Positions 7,201 to 16,034 are shown, counted from the stretch's first letter. The stretch is 64,000 nt of DNA from an uncultured Duncaniella sp. (GCA_910578615.1 CAJTRI010000010.1:54485-118484), one strand, 5' to 3'. Notes: a model not told the origin generated them from the letters alone. Translations and numbers: made by a program.

Positions 7201-9229
7201 CTACCTCGGCGACAACGTGTGGAAATGGACTTATACCGGGGACGGCACCATACCCGCATCGGCCGGCGTGATATTCAACAACGGCAGTTCTCAGACCGAT
7301 GATTTCAAGTGGGTCAACGGTGGATACTACAACGCGTCGGGATATGTACGCACCATCGGCTCGGAGGACAAGCCCGTAGAGCCGGAAGATCCTGACAAGC
7401 CTGTCAATCCTTCCGAAAAACCCGCAATCCCCGCAGAGATACAGGAAGGCAACATCCTGCACTGCTTTGACTGGAAATTCTCCGATATCGAAGCCGAACT
7501 GGCCGATATAGCCAAGGCCGGGTTCGGGGCCATACAGGTATCGCCCGTACAGGGCAACTCCGCAGCGGGATCTGAATGGTTCTACGCATACCTCCCCTAT
7601 GACTATGCCCTCAAAGGCAACGGCAACGGTTCGCCCGAGGAGCTTAGGTCTCTGTGTGAAAAGGCATCCGCCCACGGTATAAAGATAATAGTAGACGTGG
7701 TGGCCAACCACGTCAACAAGGCCGCAGGCTATCATGACACATGGTGGGACTCCAACGGACGAGTACGCTGGAACGGAGGCATCGACTATAACAACCGCTA
7801 CTCCATCACCCACAACCAGCTCGGCGACTACGGCGACATCAATTCCGAAGACCAGGAGGTGCAGGCACGCGCCAAGAAGTTCATCGAAGAGTTAAGCGAC
7901 TGCGGCGTCAAGGGCATACGCTGGGATGCGGCCAAGCACATAGGCCTTCCCTCCGAGGGTTGCGGATTCTGGTCAACCGTGACATCCGTTCCCGGCATGT
8001 ACCACTACGGCGAGATTCTCGACTCTCCCGGAGGTGACGGCAACCGCCTCATGAAGGAATACACCGACTACATATCCGTCACCGACTCCAAATATTCCGA
8101 GAGCTGTCTCAATGCCGTATGCAACGGCTCCGTACCCGCAGGATTCGGCAACTGGGCCGTAACCGGCACAGGCATTCCCGACACCCGCATGGTCTACTGG
8201 GCAGAAAGCCATGACACATACAGCAACAACGGGCAGTATGGCTCCAACACATCCACCATCTCCCAGGACAAGATTGACCGTGCATGGGCGCTGACAGCCT
8301 GTCGCAACGGAGCAACCTCGCTCTACTTCTCCCGTCCGCCGGCCACGAACAAGAATGATATCAAGATGGGCCAGAAGGGAAGCACCCACTTCACAGCCAA
8401 AGAGATAGCAGCCGTCAACAGCCTCCGCAACAAAGCCGTGGGACATGCCGACTACTATACGGGAGCCAACGGGGTCGCCTCTATCACCCGCGAGGGAGTA
8501 GGAGCATGTATAGTTGTCGGAGCCGGTGGCTCACGCGAGGTATCTGTAGCCAACGGTGGAGGATATGTTCCTGTGGGAACGTATACCGACATAGTGGACG
8601 GCTCGACATTCACTGTCACCGCCACTACCATCTCCGGCCGTGTAGGCAGTACCGGCATAGCTGTAATCTATACAGACAGCGAACCTTCCGAACCCGAAGA
8701 ACCCGGTATCCCCTCCGACATGCCCGAGAGCTTCTACATCCTCGGCAGTGTCAACGGAAACTCATGGGCAAGCGACACAGGCGTGCAGATGGACGCTGAC
8801 GGTGACACTTTCGTCTCTGACGTGACTTTCAATGATGAGGGCACATTCAGCTTCACAAGCTCGCTCCACCCGTCATGGGCCGAGTTGAACGCAAGCGGCC
8901 ACAGATACGGAGCCGGTGCAGACACCGCTATGGAACCCGGTGTGGAGCACACCGCCATGCAGCTCGAAGATCCGAAGGCATTCCGCCTCTCATACTTCAC
9001 AGACTCCAAGGTCTATACCGTAAGATTCCACTGGCCGTCCAAGGCTGTGTCTGTAAGCGAGAGAAAAGAGGCCCGGATAGATAAAGAGGCCTGGATAGAT
9101 TCTATCCCCGAGGGAGATGACTCAGATACCGAGTATTACAATCTCCAAGGTGTGAGAGTACACAATCCCTCTCCCGGACTCTACATAGTGAAACACGGCA
9201 TGACCGTAAGCAAGCAGCTCGTAAGATGA
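4292..9229 (+). CDS. Secreted twin-catalytic GH13 alpha-amylase with three starch-binding repeats
   Basis: The ATG at 4292 begins a signal peptide (MNTAKQLLLGGLMACTAAAA); the TTG two codons upstream is unlikely. The product has 1,645 residues. First GH13 barrel: region I DIVLQH (143-148), nucleophile D272 in FRIDTGGH, acid/base E311 in YSEV, and SHD with D447. Three CBM26-like modules follow at ~710-800, ~824-911 and ~934-1022 (FENSASW, WPGATCTYLG, VIFNNGS), separated by Pro/Glu linkers. Second GH13 barrel (~1048-1450): DVVANH (from D1135), GIRWDAAKH with D1212, E1241 in GEIL, and ESHD with D1308. A SusE/F-like beta domain (~1477-1590) comes next, then a sorting-type tail (YYNLQGVRV, GLYIVKHG). 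Both barrels keep the catalytic triad. The role is extracellular starch or glycogen breakdown, probably surface-anchored through T9SS. No susC/D genes are nearby. Confidence 0.9.
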   Translation: MNTAKQLLLGGLMACTAAAAAASTFVGQRSDFRDETIYFAMTTRFYDGDPGNNTYCWDGQLNVNDPEWRGDFKGLIDKLDYIKALGFTAVWITPVVENASGLDYHGYHAIDFSKVDPRYESTDCKFQDLIDAAHERGMKIVLDIVLQHTGNFGEENLCPMFSKDYSQPLADINASMKLHPETVLPSNYFSLPVNLQYPTRLGVMKNTQGENKDTRNTYHHYAHFDWDNPTRWWGQIAGDCVDLNTENPRVTNYLVDCYTRFIEMGVDAFRIDTGGHISRLTFNKAFVPQLLAAGEKYKAKRGGTPFYMYSEVCARSEEVIYRGENYNCSPCFYTWKETKDYAWDYSETSWDSEVVMEGETGSHTNALSVLKQADDYMGQGNMLHSSNAWLSGNDYRAEDYSLSSGLNVIDFPMHWRFHNAPNAFGVHSQDDLYNDARWNVVYVDSHDYAPNGNDKCRFSWGQEAWAENLSLMFTWRGIPCIYYGSEIEFRAGKKIDEGPNMALIDGGRAYFGGYIDGEVQVSDFADYSSATGNMAVTLSHPLALHIQRLNKIRAAVPALRKGQYSVEGCAGRMAFKRRYTDSTTDSYVLVTVSGDATFTGILNGTYTDVVTGDTRTVTNGSLSVSCPGKGNMRAYVLSTTKTPAPGKIGSDGKYLYNTTSVETPQGSYDGNEEALDLVTQRPGQTPVDPVDPDEPKEPEEVTEPSLTAGEQAVFFENSASWSGTINCYCWNGTTANFSGAWPGATCTYLGNNVWKWSYSGSGKIPDSAGVIFNNGSTQTDDLKWVNGGYYNASGYVRTIESSGDKPIEPGEPEEPEKPVVGEQVVYFENTASWNGTIYCYGWNSDSENFTGTWPGATCTYLGDNIWKWTYTGSTAIAENAGVIFNNGSSQTDDFKWVNGGYYNASGYVRTVEPGEEPGNPSEPEEPEKPVEGEQAVYFENSASWGGTINCYSWNGDSENFAGAWPGSPCTYLGDNVWKWTYTGDGTIPASAGVIFNNGSSQTDDFKWVNGGYYNASGYVRTIGSEDKPVEPEDPDKPVNPSEKPAIPAEIQEGNILHCFDWKFSDIEAELADIAKAGFGAIQVSPVQGNSAAGSEWFYAYLPYDYALKGNGNGSPEELRSLCEKASAHGIKIIVDVVANHVNKAAGYHDTWWDSNGRVRWNGGIDYNNRYSITHNQLGDYGDINSEDQEVQARAKKFIEELSDCGVKGIRWDAAKHIGLPSEGCGFWSTVTSVPGMYHYGEILDSPGGDGNRLMKEYTDYISVTDSKYSESCLNAVCNGSVPAGFGNWAVTGTGIPDTRMVYWAESHDTYSNNGQYGSNTSTISQDKIDRAWALTACRNGATSLYFSRPPATNKNDIKMGQKGSTHFTAKEIAAVNSLRNKAVGHADYYTGANGVASITREGVGACIVVGAGGSREVSVANGGGYVPVGTYTDIVDGSTFTVTATTISGRVGSTGIAVIYTDSEPSEPEEPGIPSDMPESFYILGSVNGNSWASDTGVQMDADGDTFVSDVTFNDEGTFSFTSSLHPSWAELNASGHRYGAGADTAMEPGVEHTAMQLEDPKAFRLSYFTDSKVYTVRFHWPSKAVSVSERKEARIDKEAWIDSIPEGDDSDTEYYNLQGVRVHNPSPGLYIVKHGMTVSKQLVR
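6418..7356 (+). repeat. Three in-gene CBM26-like module repeats
   Basis: Three units of ~330 bp including linker (6418-6693, 6760-7023, 7090-7356) encode near-identical starch-binding modules. Units 2 and 3 share long identical DNA around 6930-7000 and 7262-7332, so the duplication is recent or kept uniform by conversion. Confidence 0.85.
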
Positions 9230-9270
9230 CAAGCTTGTCATTATAACAGATCTGTCCTTATATAATAATC

Positions 9271-9312
9271 CCCTGCAAGAGCATGTCTATCAGCGCTCTT
9301 GCAGGGATTTTC
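9271..9312 (+). terminator. Terminator of the amylase gene
   Basis: A perfect 12-bp stem CCCTGCAAGAGC (9271-9282) pairs with 9295-9306 and is followed by ATTTTC. It separates the convergent amylase and 9331-9825 genes. Confidence 0.85.
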
Positions 9313-9330
9313 TTATGGCGCGTCGGCGGC

Positions 9331-9825
9331 TTATTTTACCGCTATTTTAAGAGTCCTGCCATTCACGGAAAACAGATAGACCCCGGTCGAGAGAGTCCCG
9401 AGCCCGAGAGTATAATTTCCGGCAGCCGCGCCGTTGTAAAGTATTTCTCCTGACAGATCCATCAGCCTCAGATTGAGACGTGTCTCGTCATTAACTCCCT
9501 TCACCTCTATCGATGACGGGGAATAAAGCACAGTGATACCGTTCTTGTCAGGAGCCACGTCCTTGATACCTGAGTCCGGAATCTTGGAATATGTGATTTT
9601 ACGAATCTTGCTGACAGGAAAAGACTGGTCTTCCACCATCACATGAGGATGGGAAACGACAAGGTTGGCCGCAGCAAACGACAGATGCATGGACGGAGAA
9701 TCAAGGCCTATGCATCTCGTGGAGCCGTCAGACATTTCAAACATCACCTTCTGATAGTTCGAGCCATGGACGGCCACAGCTATTACGGTCAGCAGCATGC
9801 ACAGGATAGTACGAGATAAATTCAT
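9331..9825 (-). CDS. Small secreted protein with sorting-type C-terminus
   Basis: The start at 9825 gives MNLSRTILCMLLTVIAVAVHG, an evident signal peptide; the longer in-frame start would bury it. The mature part of the 164-residue product has a short N-terminal segment of the kind seen before C-terminal sorting domains (VMFEMSDGSTRCIGLDS, FPVSKIRKITYS) and then an approximately 70-residue tail (LRLMDLSGEILYNG, GVYLFSVNGRTLKIAVK) like T9SS type A sorting domains. Such near domain-only proteins are common in Muribaculaceae and Prevotella, and their function is unknown. It is convergent with the amylase gene and has its own leader; nothing links it to starch use except position. Confidence 0.75.
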   Translation of the reverse strand: MNLSRTILCMLLTVIAVAVHGSNYQKVMFEMSDGSTRCIGLDSPSMHLSFAAANLVVSHPHVMVEDQSFPVSKIRKITYSKIPDSGIKDVAPDKNGITVLYSPSSIEVKGVNDETRLNLRLMDLSGEILYNGAAAGNYTLGLGTLSTGVYLFSVNGRTLKIAVK

Positions 9826-9940
9826 GTTGAAACTATGGTTTTGATGGTTTGTAAAGCCCTGGGCCAAGACCCGTCACGGGAAAATGGCCCATTTCTTTAA
9901 GATTCGGTAGTGTAAATGTAGATGATAAATCCAAATAAAA

Positions 9941-9968
9941 AAAGGTGTAAAACTGATTTTTACACCTT
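9941..9968 (-). terminator. Terminator after birA
   Basis: A 12-bp A/T-flanked stem (AAAGGTGTAAAA, 9941-9952, with 9957-9968) around a CTGA loop. On the minus strand it ends in a T-run, 30 nt after the birA stop. Confidence 0.85.
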
Positions 9969-9997
9969 TGTGTCCGAATTGTCTTATGTTTGTAGCA

Positions 9998-10720
9998 TCA
10001 AATCAAGGCCGTCACCTCCTTGAAGGCAAAAGTATGGCTGCCGCCGTCAGAATCGGCAAGTGTCAGATGGCCCATAGGGCCGATAGAGGTTATGGAGGCC
10101 AGCATATCCATGTCGCGCAGATTGTCATGATAGGGATAAAACCCGTCACGCCTCCACAGGCATGAGTCATATAGTCTGCGCAACTCCTCGACAGGTAGCG
10201 AGAGAAAGGTAAGAATACTCTCACGCAGCCTTACAGCCAGCGGAAGCAGCGGATGGGCCACCCCTGTGAGCCGGAACACCGACACAGGATTAGGAGCATC
10301 CGAGCGAAACATCTCTTGGTTCACATTCACCCCTATGCCGGCTATCGAACGGTCTATGAAGCGCCCGGTGAGAGTGTTCTCTATGAGTATTCCCGCTATC
10401 TTCATGTCGTCTACATATATGTCATTAGGCCACTTGATAAGCACTTCCCGCCCCGGAAGAAGCCCGGACAGCATATCCGCCGTCCCGAGCGCCACCGCAC
10501 GCGATATATCGAACTGTCGCGAGGCCTCTACCCCTTCGGGCCTGAGAAGCATGGAGAGGGTCAGGTTCTTTCCCGGGTCGGCTTCCCATGAATTCCCCCT
10601 CTGCCCACGTCCAGCCGTCTGTTCCACGGCCATCACCATATCTCCGTGGGAATAATCGGCGGCATTGGCGGAAAGATAGGTATTAGTGGAACTGACGCTT
10701 TCGAGTGTCTTGATCCTCAT
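9998..10720 (-). CDS. birA: Biotin--[acetyl-CoA-carboxylase] ligase
   Basis: A 240-residue enzyme that joins biotin to the lysine of biotin carboxyl carrier proteins through biotinyl-AMP, in the cytoplasm. Visible motifs are SSTN (10-13), the biotinyl-AMP loop GRGQRG (37-42), KWPND (96-100), KIAGILIE (107-114) and GIGVNVNQ. The length fits the short group without an N-terminal DNA-binding domain, so it should not repress biotin genes itself. The start overlaps the tsaE stop by one base at 10720, making it the last gene of the porW-porX-tsaE-birA run, followed by a strong terminator. Confidence 0.95.
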   Translation of the reverse strand: MRIKTLESVSSTNTYLSANAADYSHGDMVMAVEQTAGRGQRGNSWEADPGKNLTLSMLLRPEGVEASRQFDISRAVALGTADMLSGLLPGREVLIKWPNDIYVDDMKIAGILIENTLTGRFIDRSIAGIGVNVNQEMFRSDAPNPVSVFRLTGVAHPLLPLAVRLRESILTFLSLPVEELRRLYDSCLWRRDGFYPYHDNLRDMDMLASITSIGPMGHLTLADSDGGSHTFAFKEVTALI

Positions 10721-11148
10721 CAGTCGCGGATGGTAAGACGCCGAGCGCCGTCGGGAAGGATGTCGATATCCACCCTGACAGTATCATCGGGAAGGATGTC
10801 GTCAATACGGTCAGGCCATTCTATGAGGCAAAGAGCACCCGAGTCAAGATAGTCCTCGATACCTATGTCAAAGGCCTGTTCGAGGTTCTCTATACGGTAG
10901 AGGTCAAAATGGTATATCAGTTCTGCCGTTGTCTCTGAACGGTACTCGTTGACTATGGCAAAAGTAGGCGAGCCGGTGGCCTCCTCGTCGGGAACCCCGA
11001 GAGAGCGGACGAGCGCGTTGATGAACGTGGTCTTTCCGGCGCCCATCTCGCCGTTGAAGGCATAGACCGTGCGGTCATCCATCAGGGAGAGGAACTCTTC
11101 GGCGGCGGCTGGCAGACCGGCGGTGGAAGCGATGATTATTTCGTGCAT
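10720..11148 (-). CDS. tsaE: tRNA threonylcarbamoyladenosine biosynthesis ATPase TsaE
   Basis: A 142-residue P-loop ATPase of the TsaB-TsaD-TsaE complex that makes t6A at position 37 of ANN-decoding tRNAs. Walker A is GEMGAGKTT (33-41). The family motif GSPTFAIVNEY and the later HFDLYRIE and LIEWPDRI stretches are present, and the length is typical. It starts 8 bp after porX and overlaps birA by one base, so it is co-transcribed with the T9SS regulator genes. tsaB and tsaD are not in the window. Confidence 0.96.
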   Translation of the reverse strand: MHEIIIASTAGLPAAAEEFLSLMDDRTVYAFNGEMGAGKTTFINALVRSLGVPDEEATGSPTFAIVNEYRSETTAELIYHFDLYRIENLEQAFDIGIEDYLDSGALCLIEWPDRIDDILPDDTVRVDIDILPDGARRLTIRD

Positions 11149-11156
11149 GACGTGAT

Positions 11157-12707
11157 TTATTTTGGTGAAAGAGTTATGAGTGGGACGAGCATCTCCTGCA
11201 TGGATATTCCTCCGTGCTGGAATGTCCCGTCGTAATACTGTACGTAGTGGTTGTAATTGTTCGGATATGCAAAGAAGTCCCGGTCTGTGGCGAATATATA
11301 GGCTGAGGACACATTGGGAGAAGGCAGTCCGAATCTTGCGGGCTGCTTGATCTCGTAGACATCCTTGGCATTGTAGTTGAGGTTCTTTCCTATCTTGTAG
11401 CGGAGGTTGGTGTTGACATTTCTGTCACCCACCACCTTGACAGGGCGGTTCACCCTCACCGTGCCATGGTCGGTGGTCAGTATGATCCTGCACCCCTTGG
11501 CAGCAATACGCCTGAATATCTCTATGGCCGGCGAATGCCGGAACCATGACTCCGTAAGCGATCGGTATGCGGCATCAGTGGATGCCAGTTCGCGTATCAT
11601 CTTTGACTCGGTTCGGGCATGGGAGAGCATGTCTATAAAATTGAGCACAATGACGTTGAGATCATTGCCCATAAGGTTGGAAAACTCCCTGAGAAGTTTC
11701 TCGGCGGCTGTTGAATCATTAATCTTCGTATAGGAGAAACGGCATCGGCGTCGGAATCTCTCGAACTGTGTGGCTATCAAGGGGGACTCGTTGAGATTCT
11801 TTCCCTCGGGAGAATCCTCGTCGACCCACAGTTCTGGAAACATGCGGGCAATGTCAAGCGGCATGAGTCCTGAGAAAATGGCATTGCGGGCATACTGTGT
11901 CGCCGTTGGGAGTATGGAACAGTAAAGCTCTTCACTGAATGAGAACGAGTCGGCAAGGAGGGGTTTCACCGCCGCCCACTGGTCAAGACGGAAATTGTCT
12001 ATCAGTATGAAGAACACAGGCCTCCCGTCATTATCGTCAAGCATCGGAAATACACGGCTCTTAAAGATATCGGTTGACATCACCGGGCGTTCCATGCGGC
12101 CATCGCCGGTCACCCATCCCTCATAACTGCGCCTGATGAACTTGGCAAACGCCACGTCGGCTTCATGACGCTGCATAGAGAGAAGTTCGTCCATCGATGT
12201 GTCTGTGCGGGCAAGCTCCATCTCCCAGTGTACGAGAAGACGGTAAAGATCCATCCACTTCTCCAACGTGTCAGCCTCATTGATGAGCGAGGATATACGT
12301 GCGAACTCCTGCCGATAGTCGGTAGAGGCCTGTTCGGAAACAAGCCGTCCGGCGTGAAGATTCTTCTTGATGGAAGATAGAATCTGGTTGGGATTTACCG
12401 GCTTTATCAGATAGTCGGCTATCTTGTTGCCGACAGCCTGGTCCATGATGTTCTCCTCCTCGCTCTTTGTGATCATCACCACGGGTATATGTGGTTTGGA
12501 GACCTTTATACGTTGGAGCGTTTCCAAGCCTGTCAGTCCCGGCATATTCTCGTCAAGTATTATGAGGTCGAAGTCTCGTTCGTCCACGAGCGCGAGAGCG
12601 TCTGCCCCGCTGCAAGCGGTAACCACATCATAGCCTTTGGCGTTCAGAAATAAGATATGCGGCTTCAAGAGATCTATCTCGTCATCAGCCCAGAGTATAG
12701 TTGACAT
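11157..12707 (-). CDS. porX: PorX-type response regulator with PglZ domain
   Basis: 516 residues. Residues 1-120 form a CheY-like receiver with acidic pocket D8-D9, phosphoacceptor D52 (LIILDENMPG) and K in YLIKPVN. The rest is a PglZ/alkaline-phosphatase-superfamily domain, with metal-site motifs in ILIDNFRLDQW, TATQYARNAIF and TTDHGTV. This architecture defines PorX, which in Porphyromonas gingivalis works with PorY and SigP to control T9SS genes and whose PglZ domain is a phosphodiesterase. porY is not seen here. It lies 21 bp after porW and 8 bp before tsaE on the same strand. T9SS regulator is a firm family call; the local targets are inferred. Confidence 0.95.
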   Translation of the reverse strand: MSTILWADDEIDLLKPHILFLNAKGYDVVTACSGADALALVDERDFDLIILDENMPGLTGLETLQRIKVSKPHIPVVMITKSEEENIMDQAVGNKIADYLIKPVNPNQILSSIKKNLHAGRLVSEQASTDYRQEFARISSLINEADTLEKWMDLYRLLVHWEMELARTDTSMDELLSMQRHEADVAFAKFIRRSYEGWVTGDGRMERPVMSTDIFKSRVFPMLDDNDGRPVFFILIDNFRLDQWAAVKPLLADSFSFSEELYCSILPTATQYARNAIFSGLMPLDIARMFPELWVDEDSPEGKNLNESPLIATQFERFRRRCRFSYTKINDSTAAEKLLREFSNLMGNDLNVIVLNFIDMLSHARTESKMIRELASTDAAYRSLTESWFRHSPAIEIFRRIAAKGCRIILTTDHGTVRVNRPVKVVGDRNVNTNLRYKIGKNLNYNAKDVYEIKQPARFGLPSPNVSSAYIFATDRDFFAYPNNYNHYVQYYDGTFQHGGISMQEMLVPLITLSPK

Positions 12708-12728
12708 AGTCTGACAGTTATTATGGTT

Positions 12729-15700
12729 TTAATCCTCCTCATCCCCCTCCGAGCCGACAGGATATTCAGGGAGCAACGGCTGTTCTATTACCGCCGGAGA
12801 GGAAGGCAAGGGGTTGGAGTTTGGCTCCGGGACATCCGGCTTGGGCGCCGGCTCAGGGGTTTCGATTGTTTCGGGCTTTTCAGGCTCTATTGGTGACACC
12901 GTCGGCTGTGAATCCGCCTCAGACGGACTGCCGGATATCATGTCCTTCCCGACATCCTCTGTCTTCTCTGCCTCGGCATCCTTGCCATCTGTCTCATTTA
13001 TCACGGCGCCTGCATCCTGTCCGGCATCAACCGTCCCGGCGGCCTCTCCCTCTTCGATAGCCTCGGCCTTTCTGACAGCCTCTTCGCCGGTGAAGCGGAA
13101 ATAGTCGTCAAAACTACCGGCTCCTTGGAGAAGCTTGTCAAAATTGCTCTTCGAGATTTCGACAGGGCGCACGGCCTCGGGCATGGTGAATGTCCCGTCA
13201 CGAGCCAGCAGCGATCGGTAATGGTTGAGTTCCGCCTGATTTGCGAACCCCTTAACTATCAACAGACCGAGCGGCCCGAAGTTCATAAGTTCAAGATCGA
13301 AATCCTTCACTACGTAAGTGGAGAAGTTGTGTCGTGCCACTTCGTAAAGCAGACTATTGGGAGTGACGGCATCCGTTGAAAACAGAAGCACGAGATAATG
13401 CGGCTCCTCGGGAGCGAGAGTGAATTCAATATCACCCCCTCCGCCGGCAAGGGCGGTGGAATCGTTTGACAGACGGATGTCCCACAACATGCTGCGTGTG
13501 TTGGAACCTCCGCTGTGAAGCTCTCTGCCGGCCTTGACACCTTTAAGCCATTCCGAAGCCAGCGGGGCTATATCAGCCTCGGGATAGCGTTTCAGAAGGT
13601 CGGTGATTGTCTCGCCAAACTCCTTCGAACGATTCTCTGTCACATACGCAAGTGCATGCAGGAACATGAACTTGGGCATGATGGGCGAAAGCGGATAGTC
13701 CTTTTCCATCTGGCTGTAAGCCTCGTGCACGGCTGTATTGCGGTCAGACAGATAGTCCTCGTAGGCCTGTTCGTAAAGAGCCTCCTGACGCGCCTCCATT
13801 GAGCGAAGCTTGTCAAGATAGGCCGGGTCACGCATGGCCGCCGCATATTTCGACTCCGGGAATTCCTTAATGATGAGCGCGCGGTAGGTCTCCGCTTCTC
13901 CGGGCCGGGAGCGGCGCATGTTCATAAGATACTGGTTGTAATATATGTCAAGACGATAGACGTTCTCGGGATATCTGTCCATCAGCCTGCCCCATTCCGC
14001 ATCGGCTGCGTCAAAATCTTCGAGCTTGTCTTTCAGGATGAGACCTGAGTTATAGAGACCTTCCTGTATCACCTCACCGGCCACCGTCTTCTCGGCATCG
14101 GTATTGGGAATCTGCCTGAGATAATATTCCGGGTAATGCGGATCCTGCTCACGCTCACGAGCCTCCTTCTCTTTCTTGTCTTCCTCGGTGTCGGCGGCCT
14201 CGCCTTCAACCTCAGACTCCACAGCCTCATCGGTCTCTTCCTCAGAGGGTGTCCCCATTGAGAATGACGACTTGTTGCGGCGCCTCCAATCATCTTCAAG
14301 CTTGCGGGAACCCCAGCGCTTCTGGAAGTCTGTGCGGCCGGCATTGCGGGTGGCGGTATTGTAGAAATACCACGACTTGTCCGTATTGAGCTGGAACTGG
14401 GTAGGAGCACTGGCATTAGAGTTGTTAAGGATGGAACCTCCGGCCTCCTGTTGCGCCATATACTCCTCTCGCCTGGCCTCATCAGCCGCTTCCTTTTCCT
14501 TTTTTTCAAGCTCTTTTATAATCCGGTTTATGACATCGAGACGCTCCTCTTCTGACATAGCCGCAAGGCGGAGAAGGGAGTCGTTGAGCACCACGTTCTG
14601 GGAATAGACAGCCAGCTCGTCAAGCACGTCGGAACGCCTCTTGATACGCGCATAGTCAGGATACGATTCAGGAAGCTGTGGGACACTTTCGGCATAGCGA
14701 GGCTGCGCAAGGTCATAACGTCCCTGATCATAATAGAGACCTCCGAGTGTCACCTGTGAGATGGCCTTGTCTATACCGTTGCGTGTGGAGTTCTCGGCGG
14801 CAAGCACATAGTTGGCAATGGCGTTGGCCGTATCGCGCCGCGAGAGATACAGATTGCCTATGGCATAGTATATCTGGTCAAGGAATTCCTTGTTGGCTCC
14901 GTAGCGGGTCATCCGCCGCAACGACTTGACCTCGGAAGAGATATCGGCACCCTCGAACACCTCGCTCTGCTTGATGCGGGCGTTAAAGCGGGTGCGGTAG
15001 GGAGCCGAGGATGAGGCCCCGACCTTTCTGAATGCCTCATAGGCACCTTTCTTATTGCCGGTCAGAGCATTGACCTGCCCCAATAGAAAACGCAGACGGG
15101 TCTTCTGCGCGCCTTTTGCATATCTGACAGCCTCTCCAAGCATCTCTACGGCACGCTTGTTGTCATGTGAACGGACGCAATAGTCGGCATATGTGAAATA
15201 ATACAGCCCTTTCAGAGTCGATGTGGCCAGGTCGTCCTGTTTCACCCGTTTGAGAATCGTTTCGGCCTCGAACAGCCAGTCAAGGGCACAGTAGCATCGT
15301 GCCTGCCAGAGTCGGGCCTCGGTGACCGTCTCTGGCAGCCATGAAAAATGTTTGGCCACATAATAAAACGTAGAAGCCGCGCCGAGAAAGTCGCCGTCCA
15401 TATATTGCGAACGGCCCATCATCATCCACGCATTGTGGAGAAACGGGTTATACTCATCACGTTTCAACCATTTCTTGTATTCCGGGTCATTCCCCTTGCC
15501 CGGCTTGCGGCGGGGACGTTTCTTGATGCTGTGGAGCTGGATGGCCTTCTGGGCCTTCTCTATCGAGCGGGTGAACGAGCCGGACGGCTGCGGTGCCTTG
15601 GGATTGGCCCGGGCCTCGGCCGGATGCAGGAACAGGGTGGTCGTATAGTCGTCCTCATAATTCCTTTCCATCTCCTTCAATGTCTCCTTATAGTGCTCGT

Positions 15701-15866
15701 CACCGTTGAAGTAGACATTGTATCGGGTTATGAATGCCTGATAGTTGCGCGTGGCGGCCGTGTTCTTCTTTGGCGAACATGACCAAAAGGCCGCAGCTAA
15801 GGCCACGACCGAAAGAGCAACGAAAAGACGACTTAAAAATCTATTCACTACTTCTATAACGCGCAT
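12729..15866 (-). CDS. porW: PorW/SprE-type T9SS TPR lipoprotein
   Basis: The start at 15866 gives MRVIEVVNRFLSRLF followed by a hydrophobic stretch and lipobox FWSC with C30; the longer frame adds 19 unlikely residues. The 1,045-residue product has TPR-like helical repeats (~55-450), a charged coiled-coil segment (IKELEKKEKEAADEARREE), a long acidic linker, a second helical block (~600-760) and a disordered tail rich in E, P and D. It matches PorW (SprE in Flavobacterium), an outer-membrane lipoprotein needed for T9SS. The first gene of its operon, it is followed by porX after 21 bp. Firm by motif style (RYNVYFNGDEHYKE), length and neighbour. Confidence 0.88.
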   Translation of the reverse strand: MRVIEVVNRFLSRLFVALSVVALAAAFWSCSPKKNTAATRNYQAFITRYNVYFNGDEHYKETLKEMERNYEDDYTTTLFLHPAEARANPKAPQPSGSFTRSIEKAQKAIQLHSIKKRPRRKPGKGNDPEYKKWLKRDEYNPFLHNAWMMMGRSQYMDGDFLGAASTFYYVAKHFSWLPETVTEARLWQARCYCALDWLFEAETILKRVKQDDLATSTLKGLYYFTYADYCVRSHDNKRAVEMLGEAVRYAKGAQKTRLRFLLGQVNALTGNKKGAYEAFRKVGASSSAPYRTRFNARIKQSEVFEGADISSEVKSLRRMTRYGANKEFLDQIYYAIGNLYLSRRDTANAIANYVLAAENSTRNGIDKAISQVTLGGLYYDQGRYDLAQPRYAESVPQLPESYPDYARIKRRSDVLDELAVYSQNVVLNDSLLRLAAMSEEERLDVINRIIKELEKKEKEAADEARREEYMAQQEAGGSILNNSNASAPTQFQLNTDKSWYFYNTATRNAGRTDFQKRWGSRKLEDDWRRRNKSSFSMGTPSEEETDEAVESEVEGEAADTEEDKKEKEAREREQDPHYPEYYLRQIPNTDAEKTVAGEVIQEGLYNSGLILKDKLEDFDAADAEWGRLMDRYPENVYRLDIYYNQYLMNMRRSRPGEAETYRALIIKEFPESKYAAAMRDPAYLDKLRSMEARQEALYEQAYEDYLSDRNTAVHEAYSQMEKDYPLSPIMPKFMFLHALAYVTENRSKEFGETITDLLKRYPEADIAPLASEWLKGVKAGRELHSGGSNTRSMLWDIRLSNDSTALAGGGGDIEFTLAPEEPHYLVLLFSTDAVTPNSLLYEVARHNFSTYVVKDFDLELMNFGPLGLLIVKGFANQAELNHYRSLLARDGTFTMPEAVRPVEISKSNFDKLLQGAGSFDDYFRFTGEEAVRKAEAIEEGEAAGTVDAGQDAGAVINETDGKDAEAEKTEDVGKDMISGSPSEADSQPTVSPIEPEKPETIETPEPAPKPDVPEPNSNPLPSSPAVIEQPLLPEYPVGSEGDEED

Positions 15867-16034
15867 TCCGGCATGATATTGTAGTCCTACCCCATTCCAT
15901 TGTTCCATTATACCATAATACAATTAAATACCGATAAATACATTTTATGATACTTTTTTAGCTATTTTAATCCTTAAAAATTTTTATGGTAATTTTTTGG
16001 GGGTCTCAGACTTTTTTATTAATATTTTATTCTA

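Noticed and set aside
6418..7356. CRISPR-like regular repeats
   Set aside because: The repeats are ~330-bp protein modules in frame with the amylase, not short repeats with unique spacers.
7190..7813. Minus-strand 207-codon open frame
   Set aside because: Antisense to the third starch-binding repeat and the second GH13 domain of the amylase; Val/Gly-rich shadow.
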